From positions 3,100,001 through 3,164,000 of the forward strand of contig JANATG010000003.1 in NCBI GenBank assembly GCA_029449235.1: 64,000 nt of DNA. The letters are read 5' to 3'. The first letter of the stretch is position 1. Every line of letters begins with the position of its first letter. Below the pieces are notes generated by a model. The model was not told where the DNA came from. It was given only the letters and a program-made list of their open reading frames with translations, and searched no databases. Shown one piece after another: positions 11,301 through 21,590 of the stretch. This DNA comes from Linnemannia schmuckeri (lineage: Eukaryota > Mortierellomycota > Mortierellomycetes > Mortierellales > Mortierellaceae). Position numbers and translations under genes: made by a program.

Positions 11301-13721
11301 AACGCTATCACCACCCTGGTTCGAGCAGGCATGACCTTCCATCGACATGATTTCCGCGGCGTTCGAATTCCAGGAGCGGATCTTTCTGGTGGGCAGTTTG
11401 ATTCAGCACAGTTCCAAGGAGCCGATCTCACTGGCGTCAATCTCGGAATGAGCTGGCTCCGTAATGCGGACTTCAGCAGCGCGCAAATGAAGGGCGTTCA
11501 ATTCGGGGAGCTCCCGTACCTGGAGGAAACCGGCGGTGTCTGGACATGCTGGTATTCGCCTAAAGAAAAGCTGCTTGCGGTCGGTCAGGAAGGTGGAGGT
11601 CTTGCCCTATACGATACCTCAACCTGGAGAAAGATCCAGTCGCTTACGGGACATCACGGCGACGTAAGATGCTTGGGATTTTCACTCGATGGCCAGCGAT
11701 TAGCGTCTGGAAGTGAGGACCGCACAGTGCGAGTATGGGATTGCATCAACGGCGATCTTCTTTCGACCATGAGCGGACATGAGGAAAGTGTAGCGTCGGT
11801 AGCGTTTTCTCCTTGTGGCAAGAAAGTAGCGTCGTGCAGCGACGATGGGATAGTGCGATTGTGGGACTCGGTGACAGGCGAGGCACTGTTTGTGTTGGAG
11901 GATCATACAGATTCTGTCAATACGGTCAAGTTCACTCTAGATGGACGGCAGCTTATTTCGTGCAGTGATGACGAGACGATTCGATTCTGGGATCCTGAGA
12001 CGGGAACACCAGGAGACGTTTGGGAGCCGGGTCATGGACTTGTACTATGCATTGACCATTCACCAGATGGTCAGCAGATGGCGACTGGGCATGTAGACGG
12101 CGCTTTGAGGCTTTGGAGTACCGCCTCTAGATCGCCAGGCCCTGTCTTACGCGGCCACACCGACATGGTCATGTGCGTAGCGTTTTCCACCGAAGGCCAG
12201 CGGATCGCTACAGCCAGCGTTGATTCCACAATCAGACTATGGGATTCATCAGCATGCACCCTCATTTCCATGTACAGCACCTCAAGTCCGGTCTTCGATG
12301 TGTCTTTCTCATCGGATGGTCAAAATCTTGCATTAGCAGATGGTTCTAACAAGGTCCGCATATGGGACGGGAGCTCAAATGGATCCAGCGCTGGTCGGCC
12401 TGGACATTCTTACTGTGTTCCATCAGTTGCGTACCTACCTACCGGAGAGTCGATTCTGTCTGGCGGCCTAGATAAAACCGTGCGACAGTGGGACGCTCTG
12501 ACCGGTGCTGCGGAATCCACCCATGCTCTCCCAGGACTTTCAACTGAAACGATCTTCTTACTCGAAATTTCGCCGGACCTCCAACAGACAGCCTGCTGCT
12601 TTGGGGCGACAATTCAGTTGCGGGATCTTCAAACTGGCGACCTTGGACTCGTCCTGGAAGGACATACCGAAGACGTGAAGAGGTTCACATACTCGCCATG
12701 TAGTCGTTGGATCGCGTCTGCGGGTGACGACAGAACCGTACGCTTATGGGACCTAAGTAATGATGGACAAGGCCATGTTTTGTGTGAGATTGACGCTAAG
12801 TCCGTTGCCGAGTTTGTTGATGAGCCTGCTGCCGCGACTGATGCCGAGCCTGCTGCCGCGACTGATGCCGAGCCTGCTGCCGCGACTGATGCCGAGCCTG
12901 CTGCCGCGACTGATGCCGAGCCTGCTGCCGCGACTGATGCCGAGCCTGCTGCCGCGACTGATGCCGCGTCCGATGCCAGCTCTGATGGTGATGACCCTTC
13001 TCCAGCAGCTTTGGCATTTTCGTCGACAAGCCTTCAGCTCGCGATCGGTATAAACGATGGCACGGTCAGCGTTTACAACACCCAATCAAAGGAACTTTTG
13101 ACGACAACAATGATCGAAGATCAAGGGGTGAGTGCATTGGCCTACTCACCAAACGACCAAGAACTCGCTATAGGCTGCACTGACGGATTTATACACTTTT
13201 GGCAGCCCCAGTCGGGGGAGCCTGGCTACAACCTTGACTTTGGATCTGCTGCTGTACGTTGTATTTCCTATTCCCCTTGGAATGACTGGATGGCTTTTGG
13301 AGATGAGGATTCGAGGGTTCACCTTTGCAGTCGTCAGTCAAGTGGCATGGAAACCTTGTGGAGTATTGTCTTTGTTCTTGAGGGATTTCTTGACTGGATC
13401 AGGGATATTGCCTGGAATCCGGTTGTGCAGCATGAGTTTGTCACTGGTTGCCAGGATCGGTCTGTTCGTGTTTGGCGGATATTGGAGAGCAAAGATGATG
13501 GTGATGATTCAGTGTCTGTCGACCTGGTCTGGGCCTCCAACATTGGCATGCTTGGTGCGTCAGGTATGAGACTCGACGGTGTTGTTGGCCTCGATATCAA
13601 CAATCGGAGACTATTGAAACAACGTGGCGCCGTCGGTGATTCTTTAATTTTCGAGGGAGATGGAGTGGACCCTGGCTTCGATGGCACCTGGGAGGGTGCG
13701 GAGGAAGTAGGGTTGGAGTGA
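8322..13721 (+). CDS. NLR-type STAND protein: Arm-like helices, NACHT, pentapeptide repeats, WD40
   Basis: Intronless frame of 1799 aa from ATG 8322. The frame stays open further upstream (ATG 8250 adds a short hydrophobic stretch), but that part looks like leader with splice sites. Order: helical Arm/HEAT-like region (about 30-500); NACHT NTPase with Walker A GDSGSGKS at 586-593 and Walker B LVLICDGYDES about 70 residues later; a C-terminal helical region; pentapeptide-like repeats (GADLSGGQFDSAQFQGADLT, about 1010-1065); about 14 WD40 repeats (about 1071-1720), enough for two seven-bladed propellers; short tail. STAND proteins act as ATP-driven signalling switches, and fungal members control allorecognition or microbe sensing; the role here is inferred. 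A six-fold EPAAATDA repeat sits between blades 10 and 11. The decayed paralog at 42.7-49.8 kb has the same architecture. Confidence 0.9.
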   Translation: MTNHPLEEIHFHAAGGDDTNSSPNLDDQVLEYLDVSKAKSVSDQLYQYRVHKLLPAVPQVTLDVFSENEPRSTIKTDLPRPQQRIERTVQLVYCSTLLLQDPLPLSLPGLEQTLDNAEMDWLAETKNDPMEQDRLQWLAIRMVEKFIQNATKGSTEIAEIVALGPILRNEPYRKLLSFFIKVLDESRLLDVDLLQGLVQLVQSTSSGFLLSDDLIKILSILRVRLQDTHQQSSEHPYHISLAISRVLDVMADHKVQDLDRVLEHEPLSAILSGLKGSSDPYLMYQACYAFQALQYVPDNETVLQAVLRYSRDMVESVAKITALGQLNLRSVLEGLENLQETLGTTVDIARTAYEGIRSLKESGQSIMDSLNQEYGSGLKKSWYAAIRAAYVFAQAGQLRDLNHLICKVACRRDPLFQWGICQLLGEIVVDPAWPIASRQQAVEFLGRLYLNDPEWGRDEGVKAWMLTIIAKLGSIDDQEVAACARVLKQELASENTPITRHPYPLSSRLPIPATSSILARVQDIPYLEYELYKLRLQRLQEYDERAIYVPPQAKPSLLAKDAELFPLQEKVQEFLASDRQVMLILGDSGSGKSTFNRHLEHLLWTEYKRGGSIPLFINLAAIDDPQHDMVSKQLQFHNFDEDQILELKLHRQLVLICDGYDESQQLANLHRTNSLNQPGQWNTKMVISCRSQYLGPSYQDRFRPQSTDRYKSVPQGVFQESVIAPFSKEQIEDYVRQYVPLEPRTWSTQDYMDKLTTIPNLMELVRNPFLLLLALEALPDVIKGKENLLAIKVVRVQLYDIFVNHWLNVNKQRLQSNTLSKEDHDMLEQLEEAGFVTIGADYSTRLASAMFEKQNGKAVVQYIHLKDKATWKGEYFGPDPEVRLLREASPLTRSGSYFQFLHRSMLEYFFSCTVVGPASPEHEVGFDPQPNSNVSNVQLLDPECPLFTRNLLEEPAVVQFLGERVQESPGFKNQLLEVVEKSKSDVSFATAAANAITTLVRAGMTFHRHDFRGVRIPGADLSGGQFDSAQFQGADLTGVNLGMSWLRNADFSSAQMKGVQFGELPYLEETGGVWTCWYSPKEKLLAVGQEGGGLALYDTSTWRKIQSLTGHHGDVRCLGFSLDGQRLASGSEDRTVRVWDCINGDLLSTMSGHEESVASVAFSPCGKKVASCSDDGIVRLWDSVTGEALFVLEDHTDSVNTVKFTLDGRQLISCSDDETIRFWDPETGTPGDVWEPGHGLVLCIDHSPDGQQMATGHVDGALRLWSTASRSPGPVLRGHTDMVMCVAFSTEGQRIATASVDSTIRLWDSSACTLISMYSTSSPVFDVSFSSDGQNLALADGSNKVRIWDGSSNGSSAGRPGHSYCVPSVAYLPTGESILSGGLDKTVRQWDALTGAAESTHALPGLSTETIFLLEISPDLQQTACCFGATIQLRDLQTGDLGLVLEGHTEDVKRFTYSPCSRWIASAGDDRTVRLWDLSNDGQGHVLCEIDAKSVAEFVDEPAAATDAEPAAATDAEPAAATDAEPAAATDAEPAAATDAEPAAATDAASDASSDGDDPSPAALAFSSTSLQLAIGINDGTVSVYNTQSKELLTTTMIEDQGVSALAYSPNDQELAIGCTDGFIHFWQPQSGEPGYNLDFGSAAVRCISYSPWNDWMAFGDEDSRVHLCSRQSSGMETLWSIVFVLEGFLDWIRDIAWNPVVQHEFVTGCQDRSVRVWRILESKDDGDDSVSVDLVWASNIGMLGASGMRLDGVVGLDINNRRLLKQRGAVGDSLIFEGDGVDPGFDGTWEGAEEVGLE
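12822..12965 (+). repeat. Six perfect 24-nt repeats coding EPAAATDA
   Basis: Six tandem copies of a 24-nt unit in frame inside the WD40 region, followed by a decayed Ala/Ser/Asp tail. They lengthen the loop between two propeller blades. The equivalent loop of the paralogous pseudogene (near 43430) lacks them, so the expansion is lineage- or copy-specific. Confidence 0.95.
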
Positions 13722-14737
13722 TGGGTCCAGCGATTACACTTTGTCAGAGTGCGAGGAAAGGGAGAGGGAGGATGTTGATGGACCAAGAGCTGAGATATAG
13801 ATTTGTGGTGGAGCTTGTTGCCAACACTCCACAATAGTAAATTATTAAAATCGCGAATTAAATCATTTTCTGACGATCACGTCTTGGTGCTGAATGACTA
13901 ATAACTTTTATTTGTTTAACCTGATGATGATCTAAACAACTTTTTTTAATATCTTATGGTCCTTGCTGGTCTACAGAATGAGAAGGGCAGGTGAATAGGG
14001 ATGTGGGCTTACCATGAAATTGGTGTAGAGAAATAAGGTGTAAACAGGCTTGAAAACGCCATACGAGGTTTGTCGGCTACTATACAATGGTATTATGTTA
14101 TTGCTGTCTGCCATGCATCAGCCCCCTCTTCACTGCTCTCCCTCTCTCTCAGTGCTATATTTCAACCACCCCAAGCAGTAGTGGGTGCAGACGGAGAAGG
14201 GAAAAAAATAGAATTGGATCTGTGGAATGGACCTGTGGCAGTGTATACTTGTCCTGTGATCAACAACAGGAGAGGGAGATGAGATGACGTTCAATGCACG
14301 CTAGGGCATGGGAGATAGTATGGTCCATGTGGACAATTAATCGCGAGAGAAACATGGGCGAGAGAGGGAGGCGAGAACGAGAGAAAGAGAGAGCGAACAT
14401 AAAGAGAGGGCAGGGAGGAAGGGTCAAAACTATAACGGACGGACCATAGCTAATTCTCCAGAGGAACAATATACCAACCTACAAGGAGGCACATGGATAA
14501 AATGGATCCACTGCATCACTTCACGTCATAAGGGAGGACCACTATCATCATCATCCTGCACATGTATCCAGAGCCAGGTACCGTTTCGGCGGCGCACCCT
14601 TGATTTTCTATTTTTTTAATTTTTTTCTATGGCTGTACAGCACTGGCTCCTGATCAAACAAGTCGGTAGTGAAAAAGTGGCCCTTTACAAAAGAGAATGT
14701 ATTAAAAAATCTATATGGCACAAAAGGGTTTGGAAGA
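13722..14737. other. Intergenic region between NLR and S41 genes
   Basis: Convergent 3' flanks of the NLR (+) and S41-A (-) genes. Purine-rich gagagaga tracts at 14340-14420. No gene, RNA or mobile element recognised. Confidence 0.5.
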
Positions 14738-16927
14738 TTACTTCTTCCAGGCAGCAGCAACAACCTCCTTCCACATCACCTCACGGCTACGCGCATTCTC
14801 GCGGGTATAGTCCAACCGGTGCTTGGGGCGGTACAGCTCGGCGTCGTACTCCAAGGGGGTAGTCCTATTCTTGCCATACAACTCCAACCACGAGAAGCGG
14901 ACCTCATTCTTGTATGCCAGATCTTCCAAGGGGCTCGTCAAGTTCAAGCCGTTGTAGGTATCGTGGACGTCCTTCAAGGTGATAACTGAGGCGCCTGCGA
15001 AGGAGAACATCGATAAGTCCTCGCCCTTAGTACCACCGATCGAGTATGCCTTGACTCCATGGGTTGTTGTCCAGAAGTAGCTGGCCATACCGCAAGCAGA
15101 TCCGCAGCGACCATCAGTTAAAATGCGGATGTTTTCGTGATGACCCGTCCAGGGGAACTTGGCAATCGCGTTGAGGATCTTCTTGGACAAGGGATCAAAG
15201 TACATCGCAGTCTTTTCCGAGTACAGAGTTGTGCGACCGTTGCGAGTGATGTTGATAGGCTTGGTGAACAAGTTGTTGTTGTTGTATGGACGAGCCGGTC
15301 CTGCAGCTTGGAGATCGTAGTACCCGTTGGCGTTGTAGATTTGATAGCCTCCATCGTCCGTCTTGAACCCTACAGCAGCTGCTCTTTGGACCGACTTGGT
15401 GACTCGCAGGTCAGCTTCATAAGAAGCATCGCGGGGCTGCTTATTGGGAAACAGCATCTGAACCAAGTTGGACGACAAAGATATCAAGCCACCGCCGTTG
15501 CCCTGGAAATCGACAAGGATCTTGGTCACCTTGCGAGTGTTGAAAGCCGTCAATCCTTTGAGGACGGTGTTGACTTCCGTATCCTGGGCGTCGAAAGTGT
15601 GGACAACCATGATACCGGTATCGGGCTGGGTCTTGAGGTGGTAAAAGACAGTCGCGTTGCCAGAGACAAGTTTCTCGGCATCACGGAACTCTTGAACACG
15701 GCGGGGTGCACCAACAGCACCAGCAAGGGTATTATCATCTTCGAGGTCGCGCTTCATAATAGGAATGGCCAAGTTTCTGCGATGTGGACGGGAGCGACCT
15801 TGAGAAGTCGACTCGGGTTCACTCTCCTCCTTTAGGCAGACATTGGTAACATACGACTTGATATCCTTAAACGCAATCTCGCTCTGTGGATAAACATTCC
15901 ACTCCTCTCGAAGTCGGATCGGACTCGAAGATCTCTTGTTGCTGCAGCGAAGCTCATAGTTGACATACCCTCTCTCAGGGAGGTACGACTGGTACGAGAA
16001 CTCGCCCGGCTCGTCAAGGTAGGCAGCCTTCTTGACGTCGTAGCCCTGGCGGGCAAGAGCGCAGTTCTGGCGGACGTTGACATCGTGCGAGCAGGAGACT
16101 CTCTTAGCGGCCCAAGCGCGAATGTGGGCGAGGCCAGGGTTGCCGTCGATCTTGTCCACGATGCAGTCTTCGTAGCCTCTGTTGGCGTTGTCTTTGAACA
16201 CTCGAAGGGTCTAGTAGTAAAAAAAGAATTAAAAGTGATAACGGTCAATGCTATGAGTGATTGAGGTTACATTAAAATTGAATAAAACCAATTACATGAA
16301 AAAAATTGCGTACCTGAATATCATTCTCAACAGGGGCATAAAGGCTCAGGTTCTGCTCGAAGCCATAGTTGGTGTAGCAGTTGACTAAAATGAGAAAATG
16401 GAAAAAAGAAAAATAAGCAAGAGTATTTTGTAACTAGCGCTTCCATAAGTTTGTTGACACGAGCACAAATAAGAGGGACACAACCTACCATCATACGAAG
16501 CATGTCCGTCTCTCAGAGTATCGACAGCGTGTCGGATATCGGTATGGAACTGGTAGTCGCTAGTATAGTTGTGCCTTCCAATCGTGGTCAACTTCTTCAA
16601 AATATTGACCGGCTCGCTGGCAAAAGGGGCAGGCACCTGGGGGGTCAATGCCGAATCAGTAAAGACGTAGTAACCTCTGAAGAGATGATGAACGGTGCTG
16701 ATGGTGGTGGCAGCGCGGTCACGATCGATGGGAATGGCCTGGTAGCAGGCTGCGACATCTTTATACTTGATGTTTCGGCCATTCTTAGACCCAAGACGAG
16801 CGCAAGGGTCAGACGGGGCAGTGCCTCGATGGATAGAGGCGGCTGATGCGGCTGAGGAGAGTGTGACAATGGTAGCAGCAGCCAGAGACACCGAAAGGAT
16901 TAGGCTGTTCAGGGTAAAAGAGACCAT
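14738..16927 (-). CDS. Secreted S41 (CPAF/tail-specific-like) peptidase, paralog A
   Basis: Minus-strand exons 16927-16489, 16384-16314 (71 nt) and 16210-14738 join to 660 aa. An N-terminal signal peptide (hydrophobic, ending about SAASAA) predicts secretion. Candidate catalytic residues: His in DGHASYD at the end of exon 1 (about 142), Ser in TDGRCGSACG (about 541) flanked by two Cys, and a Glu in IGGTKGED (about 567, tentative). The region ILVDFQGNGGG is the S41 core strand. Family members cleave protein substrates with a Ser-based catalytic set; the target is unknown. The same gene structure occurs in paralogs B and D. The protein seems complete. It lies tail-to-tail with the NLR gene and has a 290-bp repeat about 930 bp upstream. 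Confidence 0.85.
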
Positions 16928-17587
16928 GTCTGGATGGCAGAGAAGGGTGTATGATTTCTTTTGGTATCAAGGCAGAGATGTCGAGGGACGTGTTGTTGTA
17001 GAAGGTTGTAAGGGAGTGGAGAAAGTAGAATTGCTTGTTTTTTTGTCTTCCCTCCAACCCTTGCCTCCTTTTGTACGAAAACAGGATGGTTAGAGTCACT
17101 TGCATCCGTAACAAGATAACAAAAAGTACGTCTATGGACCGTTACAACGGTTTCAACGTTAATGCTACAGCCGCTCTTTCTTTTTCTACCTTCCTTTCAG
17201 CTCCAAGACAAGCAGTGTCATTTTCCCACAGCCCGCTCTTTGAATCCTAGGCGTAACAAAAATTTATCGACAAAGGGTATCCGCCGGGCGCTCGGCTAAT
17301 GAAAAATTGTGTGGACCTTAACTAGCCCAGGATTCTACAATTATTGCTCTCGCTCTTTGGAGGGAAGGGAAAAGTAAGGGTCTACACAGGGCGTCATTTG
17401 TATGTTTGTACCCAGACCCTTGCCGTTTATTTTATGCAAGGGACGATTTTAGCAATAAACAAACGTTTGGAGTGATCGAGGCTGTTCCCCTAAAAAAAGA
17501 TTTTTTTTTCTGAGCGGTCAAGTAGGCTGGAGCATCAGGGGGAAGATACTCTCAATCATGTAAATTGTGTCACTGGACGCCAATTTC

Positions 17588-17632
<45 letters not shown>

Positions 17633-17859
17633 GATCCCTCTAGTTGATGTTATTACCGCTTCTTCAGGGATCAGATGGGTTGAGCGAGTGAAAGAGAAGG
17701 GGAATCTCATTCCCCAAGGTAGTCGATATGTATCCCCTGGGGCAACTAAGTGGCTTTTTTTTTCTTCGAGTAACAAATTAAATTTCGTAAGAAAAAAGGA
17801 AGAGTGAGGCAATGCTTGTTGTTTGTCGGAGTACTAAAGACAACCAACAGCATGTACGA
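16928..17859. other. Intergenic region upstream of S41-A
   Basis: Upstream region of S41-A with no clear TATA box. It contains a 43-nt A run at about 17589-17631 and an AT-rich flank up to the first solo-LTR-like repeat. No gene is supported. Confidence 0.45.
17589..17631. repeat. Poly(A) run of about 43 nt
   Basis: Uninterrupted A homopolymer. It could be the tail of an old retroposed sequence or a slippage-prone microsatellite; no adjoining retroelement ORF is seen. Confidence 0.8.
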
Positions 17860-18146
17860 TGTTGCAAAAAGAGGTGGTGGCTAGGCAGCGGTGGCGATGC
17901 CTTAGATTAGTAGCCATATTCTTTAGTAGACATAGTATTAGTAGTGTGCCCAGCCCTCTTGTCTGCTCTTTGTCCTTTTACACATCACTTCTTGGACGAG
18001 AGCAGTGCTGACAAGAGTTTCGCTGGCGTGCTGCAGTATATCGTTTCGTGTGGTTCCTTAGGACACTATTATCACTACCCCCGTACCAATTGAGGACTTA
18101 ACAGCGGTCCTACAACTCTGGTCTCGACCCTCTTCCTGAGTAATAA
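17860..18146 (+). mobile_element. Solo-LTR-like repeat, copy 1
   Basis: About 285-bp unit beginning TGTTGCAAAA and normally ending GAGTAACA (TG...CA ends). Here the 3' end is altered (gagtaata). It matches copies at 19294-19580, 24323-24625 (rearranged), 30856-31142 and 38404-38688. No coding capacity; a solo LTR of a copia-like element is likelier than a MITE because of the TGTT...AACA ends. Confidence 0.65.
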
Positions 18147-18239
18147 TAGCAAGACTATTCTACTACTTACAATACCCTTGAATTCAAAAAAGACACACCC
18201 GCCAGTGGTATAGAATAAAGCATCGACAATGCAACCTCG

Positions 18240-18310
18240 AATGATAATGAAGGAGGAGAAAAAGAGGCGACATCGAAGGATCAAAAAGCAACGTCCCTAT
18301 GCACGCTTAG
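18240..18310 (-). repeat. Dispersed short repeat, copy 2
   Basis: Reverse-strand match to the 6762-6835 repeat: gacgttgctttttgatccttcgatgtcg. Only the core and one flank are preserved. Confidence 0.5.
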
Positions 18311-18429
18311 TTGTCGCTCTTAGCTTACCATTACTGTGTTTCTGAGATGAAGAAAAGTTGGTTGGTAGGTGGCGCGTACCAGGCAATTCCCAATTACTAG
18401 TTTGTTTCTGTGGTGACTTAGAGTGACTT

Positions 18430-18860
18430 AGCTTCTGATGGCCACTTTGACTATTTTACGCGTTTGCCTGCGAGTGTCTGGAAAGGAACCTTTCTTTCCA
18501 CGAAACGATCAGGTAGGCACTATCCCCTTTTGACCATTGGTAGCAGTAGTAGCTTCTAGTCTTGGAGAATAGCTATTGACATAAAGCACCTTTCTTTCCA
18601 CGATACGAGCAGGTCTTGAGAGTCGCCTTTATTTGCGATGCTGAGAAGGGTCACACACACACACACACATACACCTTTTTCCTTGTCTGTCCGCTATCTG
18701 AGTTATCCCGTCGATTCTGGAGACACTCCATTGAACACAGAGGCTGTAGAGGGGAACTCCATCTTTCCTTCTCCCTCTTCCTCGATGGGTGGCCCTATCA
18801 CACCTGGCACTGACGCCAACGCCTCGGCCAGCCAAGAACAACTCCCCACATTTAGATATC
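18430..18860. repeat. Composite retroelement-like repeat, copy 1
   Basis: On the minus strand, 18430-18510 encodes a decayed RGKKGSFPDTRRQTRKIVK segment. On the plus strand, 18640-18850 encodes EAVEGNSIFPSPSSS and PITPGTDANAS, preceded by a (CA)n tract. The same two pieces in the same mutual arrangement recur, inverted, at 63136-63560, where the knuckle CSYCGKKG is better kept. The zinc-knuckle-like piece suggests a gag or LINE ORF1 origin. Confidence 0.5.
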
Positions 18861-19293
18861 ACGTGATAATAGGATACTGCGTTTAGCTCGTCTAAGCCGC
18901 CACTTAAATACTCTCGTAGGAGGTCGTGCTCACATACGGCGCCGACCTCCATCTATCTTAGGTAGTTACCATCGTTCTGAAGTAGCCACCATCGCTCTCA
19001 GTCTATCCTTGACCCTCCATAGATATGACCCTTAGCATAGACGATCTCTCCCCAACTCCCGATCCCCTATAAGATAGCTAGCTTAGCCTTAGAAAGTTCC
19101 TCACTGCTTTTGTTCCTTTTCTCTCATAAAGTTGTCTTCATCATATCTCTCTCGCTGGAATGTCCTTCCTGTATTGGATGTTCAGAATTCTTTGTATTAT
19201 CTTCACATTCGTCCTTCTCGAACTCTACCTTAACTTCATTTCCCTCTTTTTTCGTCACTCTGCCCCTTAACAGTCCTTCCACGGCCTTCTCAT

Positions 19294-19580
19294 TGTTGCA
19301 AAATAAGGTGGTGGCTAGGCAGCGGTGGCGATGCCTTAGATTAGTAGCCATATTCTTTAGTAGACATAGTATTAGTAGTGTGCCCAGCCCTCTTGTCTGC
19401 TCTTTGTCCTTTTACACATCACTTCTTGGACGAGAGCAGTACTGACAAGAGTTTCGCTGGCGCGCTGCAATGTATCGTTTCGTGTGGTTCTTTAGGATAC
19501 TATTATCACTACCCCCGTACCAATTGAGGACTTAACAGCGATCCTACAACTCTGGCCTTCGACCCTCTTCCTGAGTAACA
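19294..19580 (+). mobile_element. Solo-LTR-like repeat, copy 2
   Basis: Full unit TGTTGC...GAGTAACA. It is flanked by TCAT on both sides, a plausible 4-5 bp target duplication and the best insertion footprint among the copies. Confidence 0.7.
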
Positions 19581-19646
19581 TCATGCAGCATCCATGATCT
19601 TTTTCAGTCTCTCTTGAATTTTTCCTTCCTTTGTTATCTTTTGTAG

Positions 19647-19922
19647 ATGTCCCCTATCCTCAAACAACACACCACCAAAACACATTGGTCTGATGATGAC
19701 CTCCATACGGTCCTGTCTTTCCAGCCTCTCACGTTCGACATCAAACCTCAATATAACATCACTATCCCTCAACTGCTGGCTTGCTGCCTTATTGGCATCT
19801 CAACAGCCAACACCGTCCGTTTTCTGCACCAACACACACAATCGAGCAACGACATTATCCAGACCATAGTAGGTGAAATCAACAAAATCATTGCCCAAAA
19901 TAACTGGATCAAGGCTGATTAA
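19647..19922 (+). CDS. Small unknown ORF, 91 aa
   Basis: Open frame coding a 91-aa protein with one moderately hydrophobic segment (LLACCLIGIS) and a polar C-terminus. The ATG follows a tttgtag acceptor-like motif, so it could be a terminal exon. No family is recognised. It lies between a solo-LTR-like repeat and a minisatellite, so it may equally be remnant coding DNA. Confidence 0.3.
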   Translation: MSPILKQHTTKTHWSDDDLHTVLSFQPLTFDIKPQYNITIPQLLACCLIGISTANTVRFLHQHTQSSNDIIQTIVGEINKIIAQNNWIKAD

Positions 19923-19974
19923 GCCACAATAAAAACCTCCTATTCTACCAAAAAAAAAAAAAAAAATTGCAGTT

Positions 19975-20260
19975 GTCCCTTGATATTTATGCCACGGTGC
20001 TATCCCTCGATGTTGTCTCTTGGCGTTACCCTTGCGATTTTCCCTTGATGCTGCCCTTTGGCGCTGGCCCTTGATGGTTTCCATTGGTGTAGCCCATCGG
20101 TGTTGTCCCTTGATGTTGTTCCTTGATATTGTCCTACGGTGTTGTCCCTTGAAGCTGTCCCATGATACTATCTCTTGGTGTAGTCCCTTGACGTTACCCA
20201 TTGATGTTGTCCCTTAGTATTGTTTAATGTTGTTGTGCATTGGTGTTGTTTTTAGGTGAA
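19975..20260. repeat. Degenerate minisatellite, TTGATGTTGTCCC type
   Basis: Many imperfect 15-18 nt units built on cccttgatgttgt, with substitutions such as cggtgttgtcccttg. The array resumes at about 20585-20770 after an unrelated 300-bp piece. Confidence 0.75.
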
Positions 20261-20304
20261 CAGTCCAACGTTTACTGCATTCTGCTTCAGTATGATAGGA
20301 GTCA

Positions 20305-20365
20305 GCATGGAAGGTTCAAAAAGCAACGTCGCTATGAATGCTTGCCTGCCACAAGCCACTTGATC
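20305..20365 (-). repeat. Dispersed short repeat, copy 3
   Basis: Reverse-strand copy containing ggcttgtggcag and catagcgacgttgc. It interrupts the minisatellite region. Confidence 0.55.
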
Positions 20366-20584
20366 TGTACACTAGGCTAGAGGAGGCGTGCGTAGTTGTC
20401 ACACGCGTCTCATTCCAACTTCACCGGAGCCTCTCTTCTAGGATCACATGACATGATCCTATCATGCGCCCCCTGAATTCGTGCATCTGCCATTCCTTGG
20501 GGTGTACTTGATTTTTTCGACCTAGCATCCCTTGATCTTTTTCTAGTGACCCCTTGATCCTTTTCAGCATCCCTTGCTCTCCAT

Positions 20585-20770
20585 GCCAGCATTCCTTAAA
20601 CTTGATGCTATCCATTGATGCTATCTCTTGATATTGTCCCATGATGTTGTCCACTGGCGTTATCCCTCTGGTGTTGTCAGTTGGTGTTGTCCATTGATAA
20701 TTATGCCTTGATGTTGTCCCTTGTGGTTGTCCCTTGTGGTTGGCACTTGTGGTTGCCCCTCTCTTTTCCT
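20585..20770. repeat. Minisatellite, second block
   Basis: Continuation of the TTGATGTTGTCCC-type units (ccattgatgctatctcttg, gatgttgtcccttgtggttg). Confidence 0.65.
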
Positions 20771-20860
20771 GCCCTCGCTCTTCCCTGCCCTTACTCTTCC
20801 CTGCCCTTACTCTTCCCTGCCCTTACTCTTCCCTGCCCTTGCTTTTCCTGCCCTTTCTCT
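20768..20860. repeat. 16-nt tandem repeat (CCTGCCCTTACTCTTC)
   Basis: About five units with few changes, immediately after the minisatellite. Units vary only at the ttactc/ctcgctc/ttgct position. Confidence 0.8.
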
Positions 20861-21079
20861 TTTACTGTGCAGTAAAATTGGAAGGCCTGTTTCGCTGTTG
20901 CCGAAGTATCAGAAAGCAATGTTGCCTTTGAACACTATTTCACCACAAGAGGTAGTTCATGCGTGTCAACGTTTCGATTTGCTGGTCCGTCGGGTTTCCC
21001 TCCCGTGTTCTCTTTTTCTTTGATCTGTTTGATCCTTTCTGAACCCCTCATCTTTTTCAGTGGGCATTAATTTGGTGTT

Positions 21080-21082
<3 letters not shown>

Positions 21083-21135
<53 letters not shown>

Positions 21136-21141
21136 GGGGGG
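21083..21141. repeat. Compound homopolymer T32-G27
   Basis: An uninterrupted T run passes directly into an uninterrupted G run. A similar T19-G17 tract occurs at 60503-60538. The G run could form G-quadruplex-like structures; run lengths may also be uncertain for sequencing reasons. Confidence 0.85.
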
Positions 21142-21290
21142 CATTCTCTTGATCAACTTGGTATCCTTCTCTCTCTCAAACTCCCCCGCAGGAAGGGAAG
21201 GGACGTCAAGGGGATGCAAAAGGATCAAGGGACGCAAATAATCAGGGACACCTTTTTCAGTCCTTCTACCCGGGTCTTTTTGACCTTCAA

Positions 21291-21298
21291 TATAAATA
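21291..21298 (+). promoter_or_regulatory. TATA box of the 210-aa secreted protein gene
   Basis: TATAAATA 300 nt before the ATG at 21591. A leader intron is likely (gtaaggcg near 21500, acceptor cctgtag just before the ATG). Confidence 0.5.
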
Positions 21299-21590
21299 CA
21301 GAAAGTCTGGCATTCACCCAGAATCCAGCAATAACGCACATCCAATCCTACCTAAATACGTTAGACTCACAACTGCACCTTCAACTCTCTCAGCACTCTC
21401 AAGAATCGTTGCAAGCATCATCACACAGACAATCTCGCACACAGAACCCCTACCAAGGACATTTTCAGAACGCTCAAGGTTCCTACTGATCATACACAGA
21501 GTAAGGCGTGCTGCTAAACTTTGTTATTGCTAAAGTGGAAAAGATTTGTGTGTTCGAACGTTGATGACATATTTTCTAACTTACCTGTAG

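Noticed and set aside
12753..13085. Minus-strand repeat frame across the 24-nt minisatellite
   Set aside because: Produced by the 24-nt periodicity; the plus-strand frame is fixed by flanking WD40 repeats.
18650..18670. CRISPR-like short repeats around the (CA)n tract
   Set aside because: A simple dinucleotide microsatellite with no spacers; a fungal nuclear genome is not expected to carry CRISPR arrays.
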